DNA of 64,000 bases from Tricholoma matsutake (Eukaryota > Basidiomycota > Agaricomycetes > Agaricales > Tricholomataceae). Positions 11,815 through 23,736 of this stretch are shown one piece after another. The translations under genes were made by a program, and so were the position numbers. How positions within the stretch are numbered: the stretch's first letter is position 1; every line of letters starts with the position of its first letter. The notes beneath the pieces are model-generated. The model saw only the letters and a list, made by a program, of their open reading frames with translations. It had not been told where the DNA came from and searched no databases. The stretch covers positions 7,750,001 through 7,814,000 of the forward strand of contig AP026548.1 in the NCBI GenBank assembly GCA_026075535.2, read 5' to 3'.

Positions 11815-12153
11815 GTGGATGATGAGTGCGGCTTGCTATGGTGACAGACGTGTGCGAGGAGGGGTGGGCGACAACACCCACCCCAGACTGCATCCCCCAA
11901 CCCCCCCTCCCCCACATTTTGCATGGGGAGGGGTCTTTATCATTTTTAATTTATCTCTGCCCCCCCCCCCCCCTCACACCAAATGCGAGGGGTATATATA
12001 TTGTAGTACTTACAAATCCCCCCTTGTGCTGAACGCGAGGGATGTGGTTAATTAAAATTTTTTGATCTTAATTGTTTGAAAAATGCCTCCTTGAAGAATA
12101 TGAAAAGTTGAGTCATAAATAAACCTTATATTGATCTCTAGCTCTAATAAGTC

Positions 12154-12252
12154 TCCTGTGGCTCAAGGGGTTGAGCACACTTGTTTGGTTTGTCATGTGA
12201 TTCCTTATGGTGAGGTCTTGAGTTCAATTCCTGCAGTACACAAATTTATTTT
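12154..12252 (+). other. tRNA-like module facing the right end (element B)
   Basis: A-box-like GTGGCTCAAGGGGTTGAGCA, B-box-like GAGTTCAATTCC, then TTATTTT. Confidence 0.55.
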
Positions 12253-12530
12253 GTGGGTACTTTATGAAATTCACCAAGTCTGGAGTTCTTTGAGCTCATA
12301 TCTAATTGACTTATCATTTGGTTCAGATGCATTCCACTCGGACTCCACTTGGACTCCACTTGGACTCCAGTCAGACTCCAGTGGGGGATTGAACTCTACA
12401 TGACTTAATGTAGTTCAATTGGACTTCACTTGGACTCCACTCAGACTCTGCTTGGACTCCAGTCAGACTCCAGTCAGTCCGGTCAGAGTCCACTAGGACA
12501 GGTGGGGGACTGTAAAGTACTGCATGTATG

Positions 12531-12640
12531 GAGCACCTAAAGCCTTGCCCTCTGGATAATTTCGTGGATTTCATCCATGACACATACTATGTGGACATAG
12601 TCCATTGTAATACTATTGATATGCAGTCCCCTTTGTAGTT
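12531..12640 (-). pseudogene. Upstream continuation of the gene split by element B
   Basis: With element B and one CATGTATG removed, the minus strand reads NPRNYPEGKALGAPYMVQRC straight across the junction, with one TGA just upstream. This supports both the duplication and the reality of the coding frame. The 5' part is lost at the junction with the Helitron near 12640. Confidence 0.45.
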
Positions 12641-13711
12641 GACTTATATTCTTTCTACTACATGGACACTGGGTTTGCATACAGGCAAATTCTGGCGCCC
12701 ATTTACACACAGCCCCTTATCCAACCTGCTAGCACAGGTGCATCGCCAATTTTTCATGTGGCCTTTGTATGTGGACTGTTTCAACAAAAGTGGAACCAGT
12801 AAGCAAGTGCAAAATACTGCTGCTCTTCTACACCATTTTATGTTTCTAAGGCATGACTTTCTGGTACATAGCAACCGATTTTGTAGCATCAGTAATAGAG
12901 CATTTCGCAGGTGTTTGAGCCAGATTTCTTCTCAACCACATCAATTGCAGTATGCATATGCTTTGTACCACAGATTTCAAGCCCATGACAACCTGCTTTC
13001 ATGGCTATTTTTAATATGGGACATAAGTTCTGTGATTGACAAGATACACTGTACTATGCCAAACACCTTTTCTTTAATACCACTCTACCAAAAAGTTAAA
13101 AACCTCATAACAGGAAGAAAGAATATAACACATCCTATAGGTGGGGGTCAGTCACATGTCTTTTCTGCAAACATGATCATGCCCTACTTATCAGCTGCTG
13201 AACTGGGATTGGACTATAGCAAGACAGCCTTCCACTTTGTTGACCATGTAGATAGTACAGGTTTAATTTTATACCCTGTACAAAAAGGGTTTGTCCACAT
13301 AAGGCCCTAACTGAGCTTGTGCCTAATCTAACAGCTACAATGACTCGTCAAATGGCAAAAATCCATAAGATCAAGCTGGGATCACATGTGAGCAAAGCAC
13401 AACAAGTACTGCATTTTGAACACCATGACTGTATTGCTTGCAATTTATTCACTTCAGTAATTGCACCTGTTTTGACTGCCAAGGCCAAAGACCAGCAACA
13501 TTGCCAAATAAAGCAGGCTGCTGTGCGACATGCACAGCTTGATATGTTGAATAGTGGGCTATTGGATGACAGTACTGATTGTGAGGATACCTGCAGCTTT
13601 CCTCCTCCTCCTCTAAGTGACAAATTGAGCCATACAGTAGTTAGTGGCTTCTGTGCAGAAGCATCACCAGCTGTTTTAGAAGGGCAGGTTGTGCAGTCTG
13701 TGGATGCCTGA
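12639..13711 (+). pseudogene. Helitron protein, N-terminal part
   Basis: Two overlapping frames (12639-13310 and 13319-13711) together read as the start of the Helitron protein. The second contains MTRQMAKIHKIKLGSHVS and HHDCIACNLFTSVI, a short helical region with a CXXC pair similar to the N-terminal module of mushroom Helitron proteins. A frameshift near 13310 separates them. No catalytic motif is expected in this part. Confidence 0.45.
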
Positions 13712-13787
13712 CACCAGGTGGAAAGCTATCTAGCCTAAAAGCTATAAAAATCAATTACATGTTCTTGAAGCAGAAGGGGTAACTAGA

Positions 13788-14219
13788 ATGGAACAAAAAA
13801 ACAAGAAAGATTTGGTCCAAGGGATAAAAGGCCCTGTGCTTGCATCTAACTGTGATCAAGTTTGTGATCTTTGTCGTAAGCACCTATGGGCAGGAAATGT
13901 GCCACGAAATTCACTTGCCAAGGGCTTATGGATTGGAAGTGATCCCGAGGAGCTGTCAAGCCTCAGGTATATTGAAAAATTACTTGTTCAGCATGTCCAT
14001 GTCAATGGCTGTTTTGTCCATGTAGCCTCATCAGGGATGAGAAAAATGGTGGCCTATGCAATTGCTTTTGAATCTCCCATGGCAAGGATCTACCACTCTT
14101 TGCCTCCTCCAATTGAGGACTCAGATGAGGTTCTTGCAATTTTGTTTACAGGCCTGTGCCAGCCCACTAGTACTGAATATAAGTGCACTCCTTTGCTAGT
14201 GCACAGAAAGGCAGTGGCC
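13788..14219 (+). pseudogene. Helitron protein, DUF6570-like region (5' half)
   Basis: The frame contains CDLCRKHLWAGNVPRNSLAK, then LWIGSDPEELSSLRYIEKLL, VHVNGCFVHVASSGMRKMVA and LAILFTGLCQPTS, the recognisable run of the region that precedes Rep in fungal Helitrons. It is cut at the codons KAVA by the repeat at 14221-15219. The next residues LEWLKVNHQDY resume at 15226. Family assignment is from memory of the pattern; the domain has no known activity. Confidence 0.65.
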
Positions 14220-14220
14220 T

Positions 14221-15219
14221 ATTGATGATACTCGACCAGGAAACCCAAACAAAACCCACAATAAGGCCTCAAATGGTATAACACTAGTTAGAGGAAGGTT
14301 GCAAGGTGGTACTAAATATCACTGCTGTTACCCAAGGTTAGGGAAATGACTTTAGAGAGGGTCGGATGAAGTTTGATGAGGTTCAAGAGTGTACAAAGCC
14401 CTGCAATGATGTTTGAGGAAAGTTCGAAGAGGTTCGAAGATGTTTGAAGAAGTTCGAAGGGCTTATAGAGGACAAGGACGACTTCTACGAAGGCTGAGAA
14501 TAGACTATAACGATGTAGAAAGGCCTTGAGAGGGGATAGACAATAGACAATTGTTTTGAGAAGCTAGTATGAAGAGTTCAAAGAAGTTCAGTGTAAAACA
14601 CTGAACTTTGAGACTAAGTCGAGAGGCTTGGACTCAAGAGAATTGCTCTTAAATCAGATAATTGATGTGAGAGGACAATCTATTCTGTCTTTCTAAGTAG
14701 CTAGTACAAGGCTGTATATGTTTGGAAGAGATGGTACATAAAAGGAAATAAAACATGAGGAATACATGAGGCAAGATATAAAACAATAAAGAACTTCGCA
14801 AATCATAAAATAAAATGAAAGATGATGAGAAGGCCAACATATAGAGTCACAATTTATCACGGGTACCTGTCCTATTGATCCAATATATCATCGAGACATA
14901 AAAGCGCCACAATCATGTCCTAATATCCTGTCATTGTGTCTCCTCATGGCCGGTGGTGCTCAATATGTGATGCACTAACTCATACAAGGTGTGCTGCATG
15001 TGTCTGAAGGGTGGTGCAATAAGCATATGGCAGCCGATGGTGTTCGAGGTGCTGCAAAGTCATTCGAACTTGCTCAAAGTGTTGCAAAGTTGTTCGAAGT
15101 CATTTGAAGTAGTTTCAGAGTGGTCTCGCAGGGTTTGTAGGGGTTTGTAGGGGTGTGTTGATGTGTCGATGCATTTGGAGATGTTCCCAGAGCTTAGAGC
15201 ACATGGTGGACCTATCACT
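14221..15219 (-). mobile_element. 1-kb repeat element inserted in the Helitron
   Basis: The insertion splits the Helitron reading frame between KAVA and LEWLK. The flanks GTGGCCT and GTGCCCT are a likely 7-bp duplication with one mismatch. Ends are TTGATGATACTC and, in reverse, AGTGATAGGTCC. The interior is non-coding and rich in gttcgaag-type words (14400-14460 and 15040-15110). A related copy in opposite orientation lies at 43438-44636 and a partial one at 1740. The superfamily is undetermined. Confidence 0.65.
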
Positions 15220-15225
15220 GTGCCC

Positions 15226-17479
15226 TTGAGTGGCTAAAAGTCAACCACCAAGATTATTCTGACCTGAATATTGCATATGATGAGTTAGAAAAGTATCCAG
15301 AGGACACTCCCCCTGTTTGTGTTGAATACCAGTTTTCCCTTACCAACACAGTTGAGGAGGGAACAAGTCTTTTTGACTTAACAACAGCTGACAGAGTGGA
15401 TGAGGGCCCATGCGGCATGGGCCCTCACATGGGCCATGCCCTTTTACAGTCCATGGGGTTATAGGAGAGCAACTAACAACCAAAACAGTAGCTGCACTGA
15501 AAGGTATTGTAATGAGACATTGGAACAACAAGGGAGTGGCCCTGTCTATGTCTCATGCAGTTGAACCTCAGTCTATATACAACAATCCAAACTTATACCC
15601 CCAAATGTTTCCTTGGCTGTTTCCTTATGGTTTGGGTGGTATTGGCAGCAGCATCCTATCTGAGAAAGCACACAAGAAGTTTCTACTCATGTACTATGAC
15701 AAGTGATTCCAGCGGGACATTTCATTTCCCTTTGTTGCTTTTAGTCATGAGCAGATAAAAGCCTCAACAACAGGTTCCTTTCTCCTGACTGAGAGAGCAA
15801 AATTCCAAGCCATTGCAGAACACCTTTTAAATGTTAACCAAGATGTTTTGGCAGACATTGCAAAACACATGTCAGAAGGTGAGACTGTCAAAGCATCAAC
15901 TACTGATAAAAAAATGTGTTTCCAGATAATCAAAGACTTAGATCATGTCAGTGGAAAAGTAAAAGGGTCTATTACTAGCAAAAAACACATGCGCAATGAA
16001 ATATGGTCTCTGATAGTAGCTCTGGGAGCCCCCTTGTGGTACATAACATTGTCTCCTGCAGGCAACAAACACCCAATATGCTTGTACTTTGCAGGTCAAA
16101 GCCAATCATTTCATCCTTGGCCACTTTCCACAGATGACAGGTATCGACTGATTGCTGAAAACCCTGTTGCAGGTGCCCATTTTTTTCACTTTATGACAAC
16201 AATGTTTATTAAACATGTTCTAGGAGTAGGAATGGCACACAGTGGGCTTTATGGAAATACATCAGGCTATTATGGTACTGTTGAACAACAAGGGCATCTA
16301 ACATTACATTTGCACATGTTATTATGGATTGAAGGCACCATGTCTCCAGATGATATGTGACAAAGAATTTCAGATCCTAACTCAAATTTCTGTAAAAGCT
16401 TGGTTGAATATTTAGAAAGCACCCATGCTGGTGACTTTGTTGCAGGCTCTTGGGAGGCTGCAGAGGCAAATGTAGAAATGGCATCAACTGCACCTGGTTA
16501 TCATGACCCTACAGAAACCCTGCCTGAAGCACCCCCAGACCCCTGCCTTGCAGAAAAGTGTAATGGATGTCAGCAATGTGAAAAGTTAACATAATGGTGG
16601 TTACATTTCAGAACAACAGTAGATGACATTCTTCTCAGGTCTAACATTCACAAATGCACAACAAATAAGAACAAAGGTGGCTCACCAAACAGGCTTTGCT
16701 ATTTTGTAGGATGTCTGGATAACATTTGGGGGAAATGCAAGGCCCGCTTTCCAAGACCCTTGTTTGCAGAAACAGAAATTGATAATGAAACAGGCCACAT
16801 AAATATGAAAAAAGGAGAGGCTTGGATTAACACTATCATTTATGTTGTTACTTACCTGTTTCATTGCAATATAGATATTACAAGCTTGCGCTCAGGCACA
16901 GCAATTAAGGGAGTATTACTTTATGTGACTAATTATGTTACAAAGCCAACCTTGAAGACCCATGTCATATTTGAAACTGTAAGATCTATATTTCAGAAAA
17001 ATACTGAAATGATAACAGGTACTGAGTCATGCCAGCAAAAAACACACAAGCTAATAACAAAAATTGTAAATTCTTTGAGTGCAAAAATGGAAATGGGTGC
17101 TCCAATGATTTGCATGTACCTTTTAGGATTTCCAGATCATTACACCAGTCACATATTTGTACCTTTTTATTGGCAGTCATTTGTAAGCAACGCCAGGTCT
17201 TTGGACATGGCTGGGGCTAAGCATGAGACTGAACATGTAACACTGTTTAAGAAAGGGGATCAGATCGTTGCAATGTCTCCAGTTAGTGACTATATTTTTT
17301 GGCCTGCAGAATTGGAATCAGTTTGCCTATATGACTGGATTTCTTGTAGCAAACATCTTAAAAAGGCCAAACCAAAAGACTCACCCACTGTTGAAGATAA
17401 TGGGCTTGAATCAGACACAGACAATGAAAGTGATCATATTGTGCCATTGCAAAGCAACGTCAAAAACAATTGTAAATGA
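15226..17479 (+). pseudogene. Helitron Rep (HUH endonuclease) region
   Basis: After the remainder of the DUF6570-like region (LEWLK to CVEYQ, 15226-15345) and a frameshift near 15420, the frame reads GPCPFTVHGVIGEQLTTKTV, then ALGAPLWYITLSPAGNKHPI (16020-16080), the HUH signature GHLTLHLHMLLW (about 16288-16325) and the tyrosine segment LLYVTNYVTKPTLKTHVIF (about 16912-16970). These are the Helitron Rep motifs that nick and join single-stranded DNA. Stops in frame: TGA at 15704, 16358 and 17477, and TAA at 16592. The first two TGA codons fall where an arginine is expected (YYDK-R-FQ and DDM-R-QR). Inactive as it stands. Confidence 0.85.
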
Positions 17480-18184
17480 ATGCTGTTTGACTTTGTTGCA
17501 GAACATCCACTGGCTAAGTCTCACTGCATACAATGGCTTCCCAATACATTACCAAGAAGAGACCAGGGTGATTGTGAATACTATTGTAGTGCAATGCTGG
17601 CATTGTTCAAGCCATGGCGCACAGGCCATGATTTGAAACAGGAGGACAAGCTGTGGAATGATGCTTTTTCAGCATACAGTTTTGGAACACATTCCACTGA
17701 ACTTATGTGTAACATGAACATCTGTTATGAATGTTTGGATGCTCAAGATGATTTCCATGCTCAAATGAAAAAAAATGCATTGTCCCTTCCTGTTTGGTTA
17801 TCAGATGAAACCATGCTTAAAGATTTGGACCAGACAATCACAGATGATTATATGGAGGGTGATCACCCTCACTCTCCTGTAGAAGATATTGAGATATCTA
17901 TTGTAATGGGAAAAAGAACAAAGGCCTGGAATGCACTAATGAGTGCCATGAACTGTGTTTTAACAGCAACTGGATGGACAGAATGCAATGCTAAGCTTTT
18001 ACCTGATGATATCAACATTACACCTCCCTTGCCAACTACTGTCCAATCTGCAACTCAATGGAAAGCAGCAATAGCGAGCAAATGTGCTCAAGTATTGGAA
18101 CAAAGGTCACAACACTTACATGCCACAAAGCCTGCTAATAATGGATTAACAACCCTGCAATTTGACCCAATGAAGTCAAGGTAG
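17480..18184 (+). pseudogene. Helitron protein, linker between Rep and helicase
   Basis: The frame reads LFDFVAEHPLAKSHC, LPRRDQGDCEYYCSAMLALF, KPWRTGHDLK and NICYECLDAQDDFHAQMKK, a conserved linker of fungal Helitron proteins. A frameshift at about 18182 leads into VVTKSHLTQSF and the helicase. Confidence 0.7.
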
Positions 18185-19761
18185 TAACCAAATCCCATCT
18201 GACTCAATCCTTTCAATCAACAAAATGGATTCCCACTATAAATGCAGTTTTGAAAAAATATAAACTCAATGAAGAGCAAGAAAGGGCTTATCGAATTGTA
18301 GCCAACCATTCCTGTAGTGAGAGTCCTGATCAACTAAAAATGAATATGTCAGGAATGGCTGGAACTGGCAAAACACAAGTACTGAAAGCCCTGATCGAGC
18401 TGTTTGAACTCAAAAAAGAGTCACACCGACTTGTTGTTGTTGCTCCTACTGGGAGTGCAGCTGCACTATCATGTGGATCAACTTACCACTATATGTTTGG
18501 AATCAACTCAGAAGGAGAGCAAACATCAGCCACCCAGCTGGCACAAGTAAAGACCAGATTGCAAGGAGTTGACTATGTTTTTTTGGATGAGGTATCTATG
18601 CTGTGTTTTAGAGACATGTATCTTATAAGTGCGCAGCTGGCACAAATTAACAACAATCCACAAAGTCCTGTTGGAGGCATTGACATGATTTTTGCAGGGG
18701 ACTTTGCACAACTTCCACCTGCAATTGGCCAGGAAAATGCATCCCTTTATAGTCACACCATAGGCATCAATCCAAAGTCCTTGCATGATCAGGAGGCTTC
18801 AATGGGAAAGGCCTTGTGGCACCAGGTAACAACCGTCATGATCCTGCAGAAAAATATGAGGCAAAAAAATGAATCACTGGAAGACACACAATTCTGCACT
18901 GCTTTAGAAAACATGTGATACAAAGCTTGTACCCCTGCAGACATTGCATTTTTAAATAGTCATGTCTCCAGCCCCACACAAGGCAAGCCAAATATAATGC
19001 AAAAGCAATTCAGAAATGTTTCTATTATTGCAGCCTTGAATGCCCACAAAGATGAAATAAACCAGCTAGGTACACTGCATTTTGCAGCAGAGACAGAGCA
19101 ACCAATGCACCATTTTTTTTCTCAGGATTCAATGCCTTCAAAAGAGACTAAAGAAAGAAGGAAACACCTCAAAGAAAGCTACCAGCACTCCATCAAATAC
19201 ACCACTATTCCTATTGAGGCACAAAAAACTCTATGGAACCAATCCCCATGTACAAATACAAAACTTATTCCAGGCAAACTTTCTTTGTGTATTGGTATGC
19301 CTATTATGATTCTTGTCAACTCTGCTACTGAGCTCTGTATGACTAATGGTCAGGAAGCAGTCATTCATTCCTGGCAAGCAAGCAAGACAGCTAGTGGTGT
19401 CACTGTACTAGACACACTTTTTCTCCATCTAATTAATCCACCATCTCAAGTGCAGCTAAATAATTTACCTTTAAATGTTGTGCCTTTAACATGAACTAGT
19501 GTAACTACATCCTGCCTGTTGCCTGATGACACCTCTCTAACAATCTCACGCAACCAAGTTGAAATTCTGCCCAACTGGGCAATGACAGACTATGCTTCTC
19601 AAGGAAAGACAAGACCAGAGAATGTTGTTGACCTCAGTTACAGCAGGTCACACCAAGCATACTATACTGCTCTTTCAAGGAGCTCTACAGCAGCAGGCAC
19701 ATTGATCTTTACTGGCTTTCATCCACACAAGATTACTGGTGGTGCTTCAGGTGCACTATGA
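18184..19761 (+). pseudogene. Helitron PIF1-type helicase domain
   Basis: The domain starts near YKLNEEQERAYRIVANH. It contains Walker A GMAGTGKTQ (about 18355), the APTGSAA motif (18442), Walker B VFLDEVSM (about 18575), FAGDFAQLPP (about 18690) and the C-terminal QGKTRPENVVDLSYSRSH...YTALSRS motif (about 19597-19690). It unwinds DNA during rolling-circle transposition. Interrupted by TGA at 18916 (M-R-YKA expected), 19492 (PLT-R expected) and 19759 (GAL-R-QEF expected); otherwise the motifs are complete. Confidence 0.9.
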
Positions 19762-20955
19762 CAAGAATTTTGTGAGTTTGAAATATTAGACAGCATTACA
19801 AAACTACAATTTGAAGACAAGTTTCCTGCACACATGGCACAAGCAGAGAGGAGAAACAGCCTGATTACTTTGTATAGACAACTTAAAGGCCAAGACTACA
19901 TGCCCCCTACAGTCCATAAAGCTATCAGGTGGGGAGCTCATGACCCTTTTTTAGAGTGGCCACACAGTGATATTGAATGGGCCTTGGTTGACAAAAGCAC
20001 AAAGGCTACCCCATCCAATATGATTATTACACCCAGCACAAGCACACTGAAAATGTTCCCTCTACTTAATAAGCCAGAAAAGCATACACTTGCACCAACA
20101 TCCATTACAACTCAGCCATTCAAAAAACAACAGCCCTCACATGCCTCTCTAACAATCATGACCAACATGCAGCCAGTAGGAATCCAATGGTCAAACAATA
20201 GTTGTGCATATGATGCTGTTATCATTATCCTTTTCAACCTCTGGCAAGGCCTGCACTATACTAATCACATGTTGTGGACAAACTTAGGAAACAATCCTAT
20301 GGCCTCTCTGCTAAATGGGTTTCAAAACCACACCACCATGGTCCCACAACTCACCCATGGCCTTGTATTGGAAACTATCTGAGACAACTTCAGACAGCTT
20401 CTTGCAAATATCTCAGGAGAATTTGAGTTTGGTGAGTTTACAAGTGTTCATAGCATCCTGGAATGACTACTTGAGACTGGCTGACATGGGACCTCATCTA
20501 CCCTCCAATGCTCAAGCTGTGAACATTCTACAGGAACAGAGACACATCACACATCCTGCCTTGTTTATACATTTGCACAGCCAGGCATGGATTTACAGAC
20601 ACATCTAAATAACCAAGAGCAACTCTTGGCTTCAACCTGCCCAATGTGTGGCCAACCACAGCTTAGAAAGACCACATTTCAAAGCCACCCACCTTTACTT
20701 GCATTCCAATGGAGAGGAACACCCCCCCCCCCTCTTAACACAAGTCTCCAGATAAACTGCAATGGTGCTGCAAGCATGTATCTTCTTAGAGGTGTCATTT
20801 ACTATGCAAACCAACACTTTACTGCCCATTTTCTCAACACAACTGGGGACACTTGGCACCATGATGGCATGGCCAGAGGTGGAGCCCTAACTTTAGAAAG
20901 GACAAGCCAGGCCCTGCTTGCAACCACCATCGTGGCCATGTATTCTCTGGGATAG
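19762..20955 (+). pseudogene. Helitron C-terminal USP-like cysteine peptidase region
   Basis: After the helicase the frame continues through QAERRNSLITLYRQLKGQDY to a domain with NNSCAYDAVIIILFNLW (Cys box, about 20197). It continues through paired cysteines (CPMCGQ, about 20638; C..CEHS before a frameshift) to NQHFTAHFLNTTGDTWHHDG (His box, about 20808-20865). This order of Cys box, zinc-binding pairs and His box is that of ubiquitin-specific peptidases, and similar domains end many mushroom Helitron proteins. Damage: TGA at 20380, at least one frameshift at 20450-20590, and the last stop TAG at 20953. The role in the element is unknown. Confidence 0.6.
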
Positions 20956-21286
20956 AGTTCACAGCCCCATCAGAACTCGGAATTGCCATGTGGAGCACTG
21001 GCCCTCTAGCACAGGTTGATCACACTGATCCTTCTTCTCTTACAACTTTCCAGAATCGCATTTTGGTTGTCACCACTCACACCACATTTCTTCATGTGCC
21101 TGTTGATCAACCTCTCCAAAATCTCATCATATTCAAGATCTTATCTTTCATTTTACCTTTCCCCACCTTGCTTGGCCCCTCCCTCTTACAGCTCTTCACC
21201 GACTGTTGTCCCTTAAACTTATCTCCCGCATCTGACCCCTACTAGCTTTTCAACCACTGTCAGATTCACAGTCTGCTGCCCTCAAT

Positions 21287-23060
21287 ATGCAAATCACTCA
21301 CAAGATCCATGACTATATCAGAATGCCTTTCCATTTCAACTCGTCCTTGTTATTTCTCCCCATTCATTTACAGTGTTTTGGATTCCCTTCCATTGCCCAC
21401 ATCAATAGCTCCTTCACTGTGTCTGGCCTTCAGCATGACCTCAACCATCATATCACCACCTTCCATAACATTGCTCACATCACGCTTGCAGACTGGATGT
21501 GCCAGTTGAATTTCTGTCATCCTCCCCTCTCTATCACACCTCACTCTCCAACATTTTCTTGTCAAAAACACCATCTACCATGCTCATGGCTTTCGGCTTA
21601 TTCTGTACGCAAAACACTAAATCTTTCCATTCATCACACTCATCTCTCCTACATCCTCTCTGGAGATATTTCTTTCCAAGCACCTCTACAACCTCACATC
21701 CACCCTCACTGTCCTCATCTCTCTGTTTGCCTCCTGTCTGCTTTCACCAAAAATGGTTACGTCTTCCTTCATTAATTTGGTTATTGGGTCCTATTCCTCG
21801 CACTCCCTTTTCCCATCCTCCTTCACCCCTTTCAACCTCACCTTCCAGAAAACTTATCTCATCCGTGACTGGCTGATGATTTCCTCCTGGCTTCTATTCC
21901 TCTCCTCCTCTCTTCCCTACATCTCATACCCTCAACTGCTCTTCCTATTACCTAATTCAACATAACAACACCTTGCAGAAAATACAATTAAACAAATCAC
22001 CAATCTTCCATTATTATAATTTATCCACTCCTTATCCTGTGCCACCTCACCTTTTCGCATCTGATGGGTCAAAAATAATACTTCCTCATAATCATCTTTC
22101 GGTTACATGTGCCATTTTTGGTAATGGCCATGTTTTCCCACTCTCTGTATGCTCTTTTCATTCTGCTGCTGATATCTACCTAGCAGAAGCATATGGCATT
22201 CTTGATGCCTTATTGCTTGCTCAACAATTGTCCAACTCCCTCTCCTCAACCCCTACCATCTTCACAGACCATCTTAACTCTCTCAACCTCCTCCATAATC
22301 CCCTTTGTACCACCCCACAAGCCCTCTTCCTGCACCTGGTGTGGTCCCTTTATCACTGGATATTGAAGGTCATCTCAGGGGCAGCAAAAGAAGTGGAGGG
22401 CTGTACTTCAACTGCAGGATCACCACCTCATTTCCTCTTCCTCTCTGTCTTATGTCCAGGCACATACTGATTATGACACCACTCCCAGTTAAACCACCTA
22501 GTTGATTATGTCACATCCCATTCTCACCACCATCAATGGGCTATTCCTGCTGCTCCCTTGCCAACTTTTACTATGGATGAATTCATGCCATACACACCCC
22601 TTTTTGGGCCTCAATTTCTCTCTTTGCTGAAAACAGCCTAGCAACCCTCAATTCTTCTTCTCCTCATCCCTCTGTCATCTCCTTAAACCTATATGATCAA
22701 CATCCACCCCCTGATTACCCTTACTTTCAAGCACAATCTTCTTATTCCGCTGTGATCCAATTATATGCATGTAGCAACCAGCTAGATTCGGACTTAATGT
22801 TATCATCCAGACTACACAATGGCTTTCAACCATGGTGTCAGTTTGGTTGCCATGTCCTTGAATCTACACATCACATTTTTGCAGAATGCCTATGCTTTCA
22901 AACTCTCTGTCGCAATTCTGCACACTCTCTGCAAAATTCTGTCACTTTGCAGACCTTTGGATCCCATCACAACCAACACATACACCTTTGGCTCATGCTG
23001 GAGTCCCTTTTTGTTGACTCCATCCACTGGCCTTCTGCTCGAACTTTCTATTATTGAGGG
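21287..23060 (+). pseudogene. RNase H-type gene with zinc knuckle downstream of the Helitron helicase
   Basis: The frame 21973-22470 contains LFASDGSKI (about 22050), AEAYGILDAL (about 22182) and TIFTDHLNSLNLL (about 22255). These match the first three acidic motifs of RNase H; a later LNHLVDYVTS supplies the fourth. At 22830-22900 PWCQFGCHVLESTHHIFAEC has the C..C...H....C knuckle found after RNase H in LINE-like proteins. The block 21380-21590 (LNHHITTFHNIAHITLADWM) reads as the segment before RNase H. No reverse-transcriptase fingers/palm were found. Broken by several stops and frameshifts. It could be captured cargo or part of a standard Helitron layout. Confidence 0.55.
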
Positions 23061-23099
23061 TTGATACCACCTGTCAAAGGTTTCCTTGACGATCACAAT

Positions 23100-23736
23100 C
23101 TTCGGCATCTTACTCATATGCAGCGACAACGACTCACTCAACGTTTAGCTAACGATTGTCATGCGGCTTCCATTTGATTAGCGGCTCGAATTTGGGGTAT
23201 CGTACATCATGAGTTTGCCCCTCACCACCCACCCAAGCAAAAGAAACAGTAACACTTCCTTCATTCTTATCACTCATATCTCCATCTTCCTCATCTCGTG
23301 TACTCATAGCTTACACCATTTGATATTGTTTCATTTATGGTCTTTGCTCTCAGATCAGTAAATTGGGTGTTGGTATCTACCGGTACAGACTGGTACAGAT
23401 CACTCGGCTAACTCGCTTAGCTACGATCCATTTCTCTGATGGCCTACTTTACTTTACTTTACTTATCTCACCTTAGTGTGGGCGAGGTTCGGATTACTCC
23501 GCACCTGAGTTATTACATAACGTAGTCGACTTATTTTCATATCATATCAGTACGTTAGCGGTGTTCAAAGTCCTTCGTCGCCATACGACTATTTATAGAG
23601 CGCGACACACATGGTACCATTGCGTGGGAAACAATCGGGGAAGGGCGGAATTGCCTGTTTTGATCGATCGATCGGGATGTTCACTCACGTGAACCGCGTG
23701 CTCATGTCTCAAACATGAGTCAAAACTTTCTACTCG
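23100..23736. other. Junction and upstream region of the host gene
   Basis: It contains the presumed Helitron end (not resolved) and a change to more CpG-rich sequence from about 23480. A short ACTTT tandem run lies at 23447-23464. No clear TATA box was found. The promoter of the Zn2Cys6 gene must lie here. Confidence 0.4.

Larger units (their letters stand above)
10444..12522. mobile_element. Non-autonomous KDZ-type element, copy B
   Basis: It begins GAGGTCTTTACACTCCCCC and ends, in reverse, CAGTACTTTACAGTCCCCC. It is flanked by a perfect 8-bp duplication CATGTATG (10436-10443 and 12523-12530). It has the same internal order as A: GAGTCC repeats, left-facing tRNA-like module (10683-10772), one CCAAATGA hairpin (11132-11164) with intron-like units around it, four GAGC/GCTC hairpins (11293, 11387, 11720, 11793), C/G-rich hairpins (11898-12045, two apparently lost), right-facing tRNA-like module (12154-12252), repeats. 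About 250 bp at 11440-11690 is unique to B. An 8-bp duplication fits KDZ/Zisupton-type transposition. Confidence 0.85.
12640..23230 (+). mobile_element. Helitron (autonomous type, degraded)
   Basis: The plus strand holds, in order, an N-terminal region, a DUF6570-like region, the Helitron Rep (HUH) domain, a PIF1-type helicase, a USP-like peptidase region and an RNase H gene. The frame is broken by about eight stops, several frameshifts and one 1-kb insertion. Helitrons move by rolling-circle replication with the Rep-helicase protein. I could not locate the terminal TC and CTRR ends or the 3' hairpin, so the limits are approximate. Confidence 0.8.
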
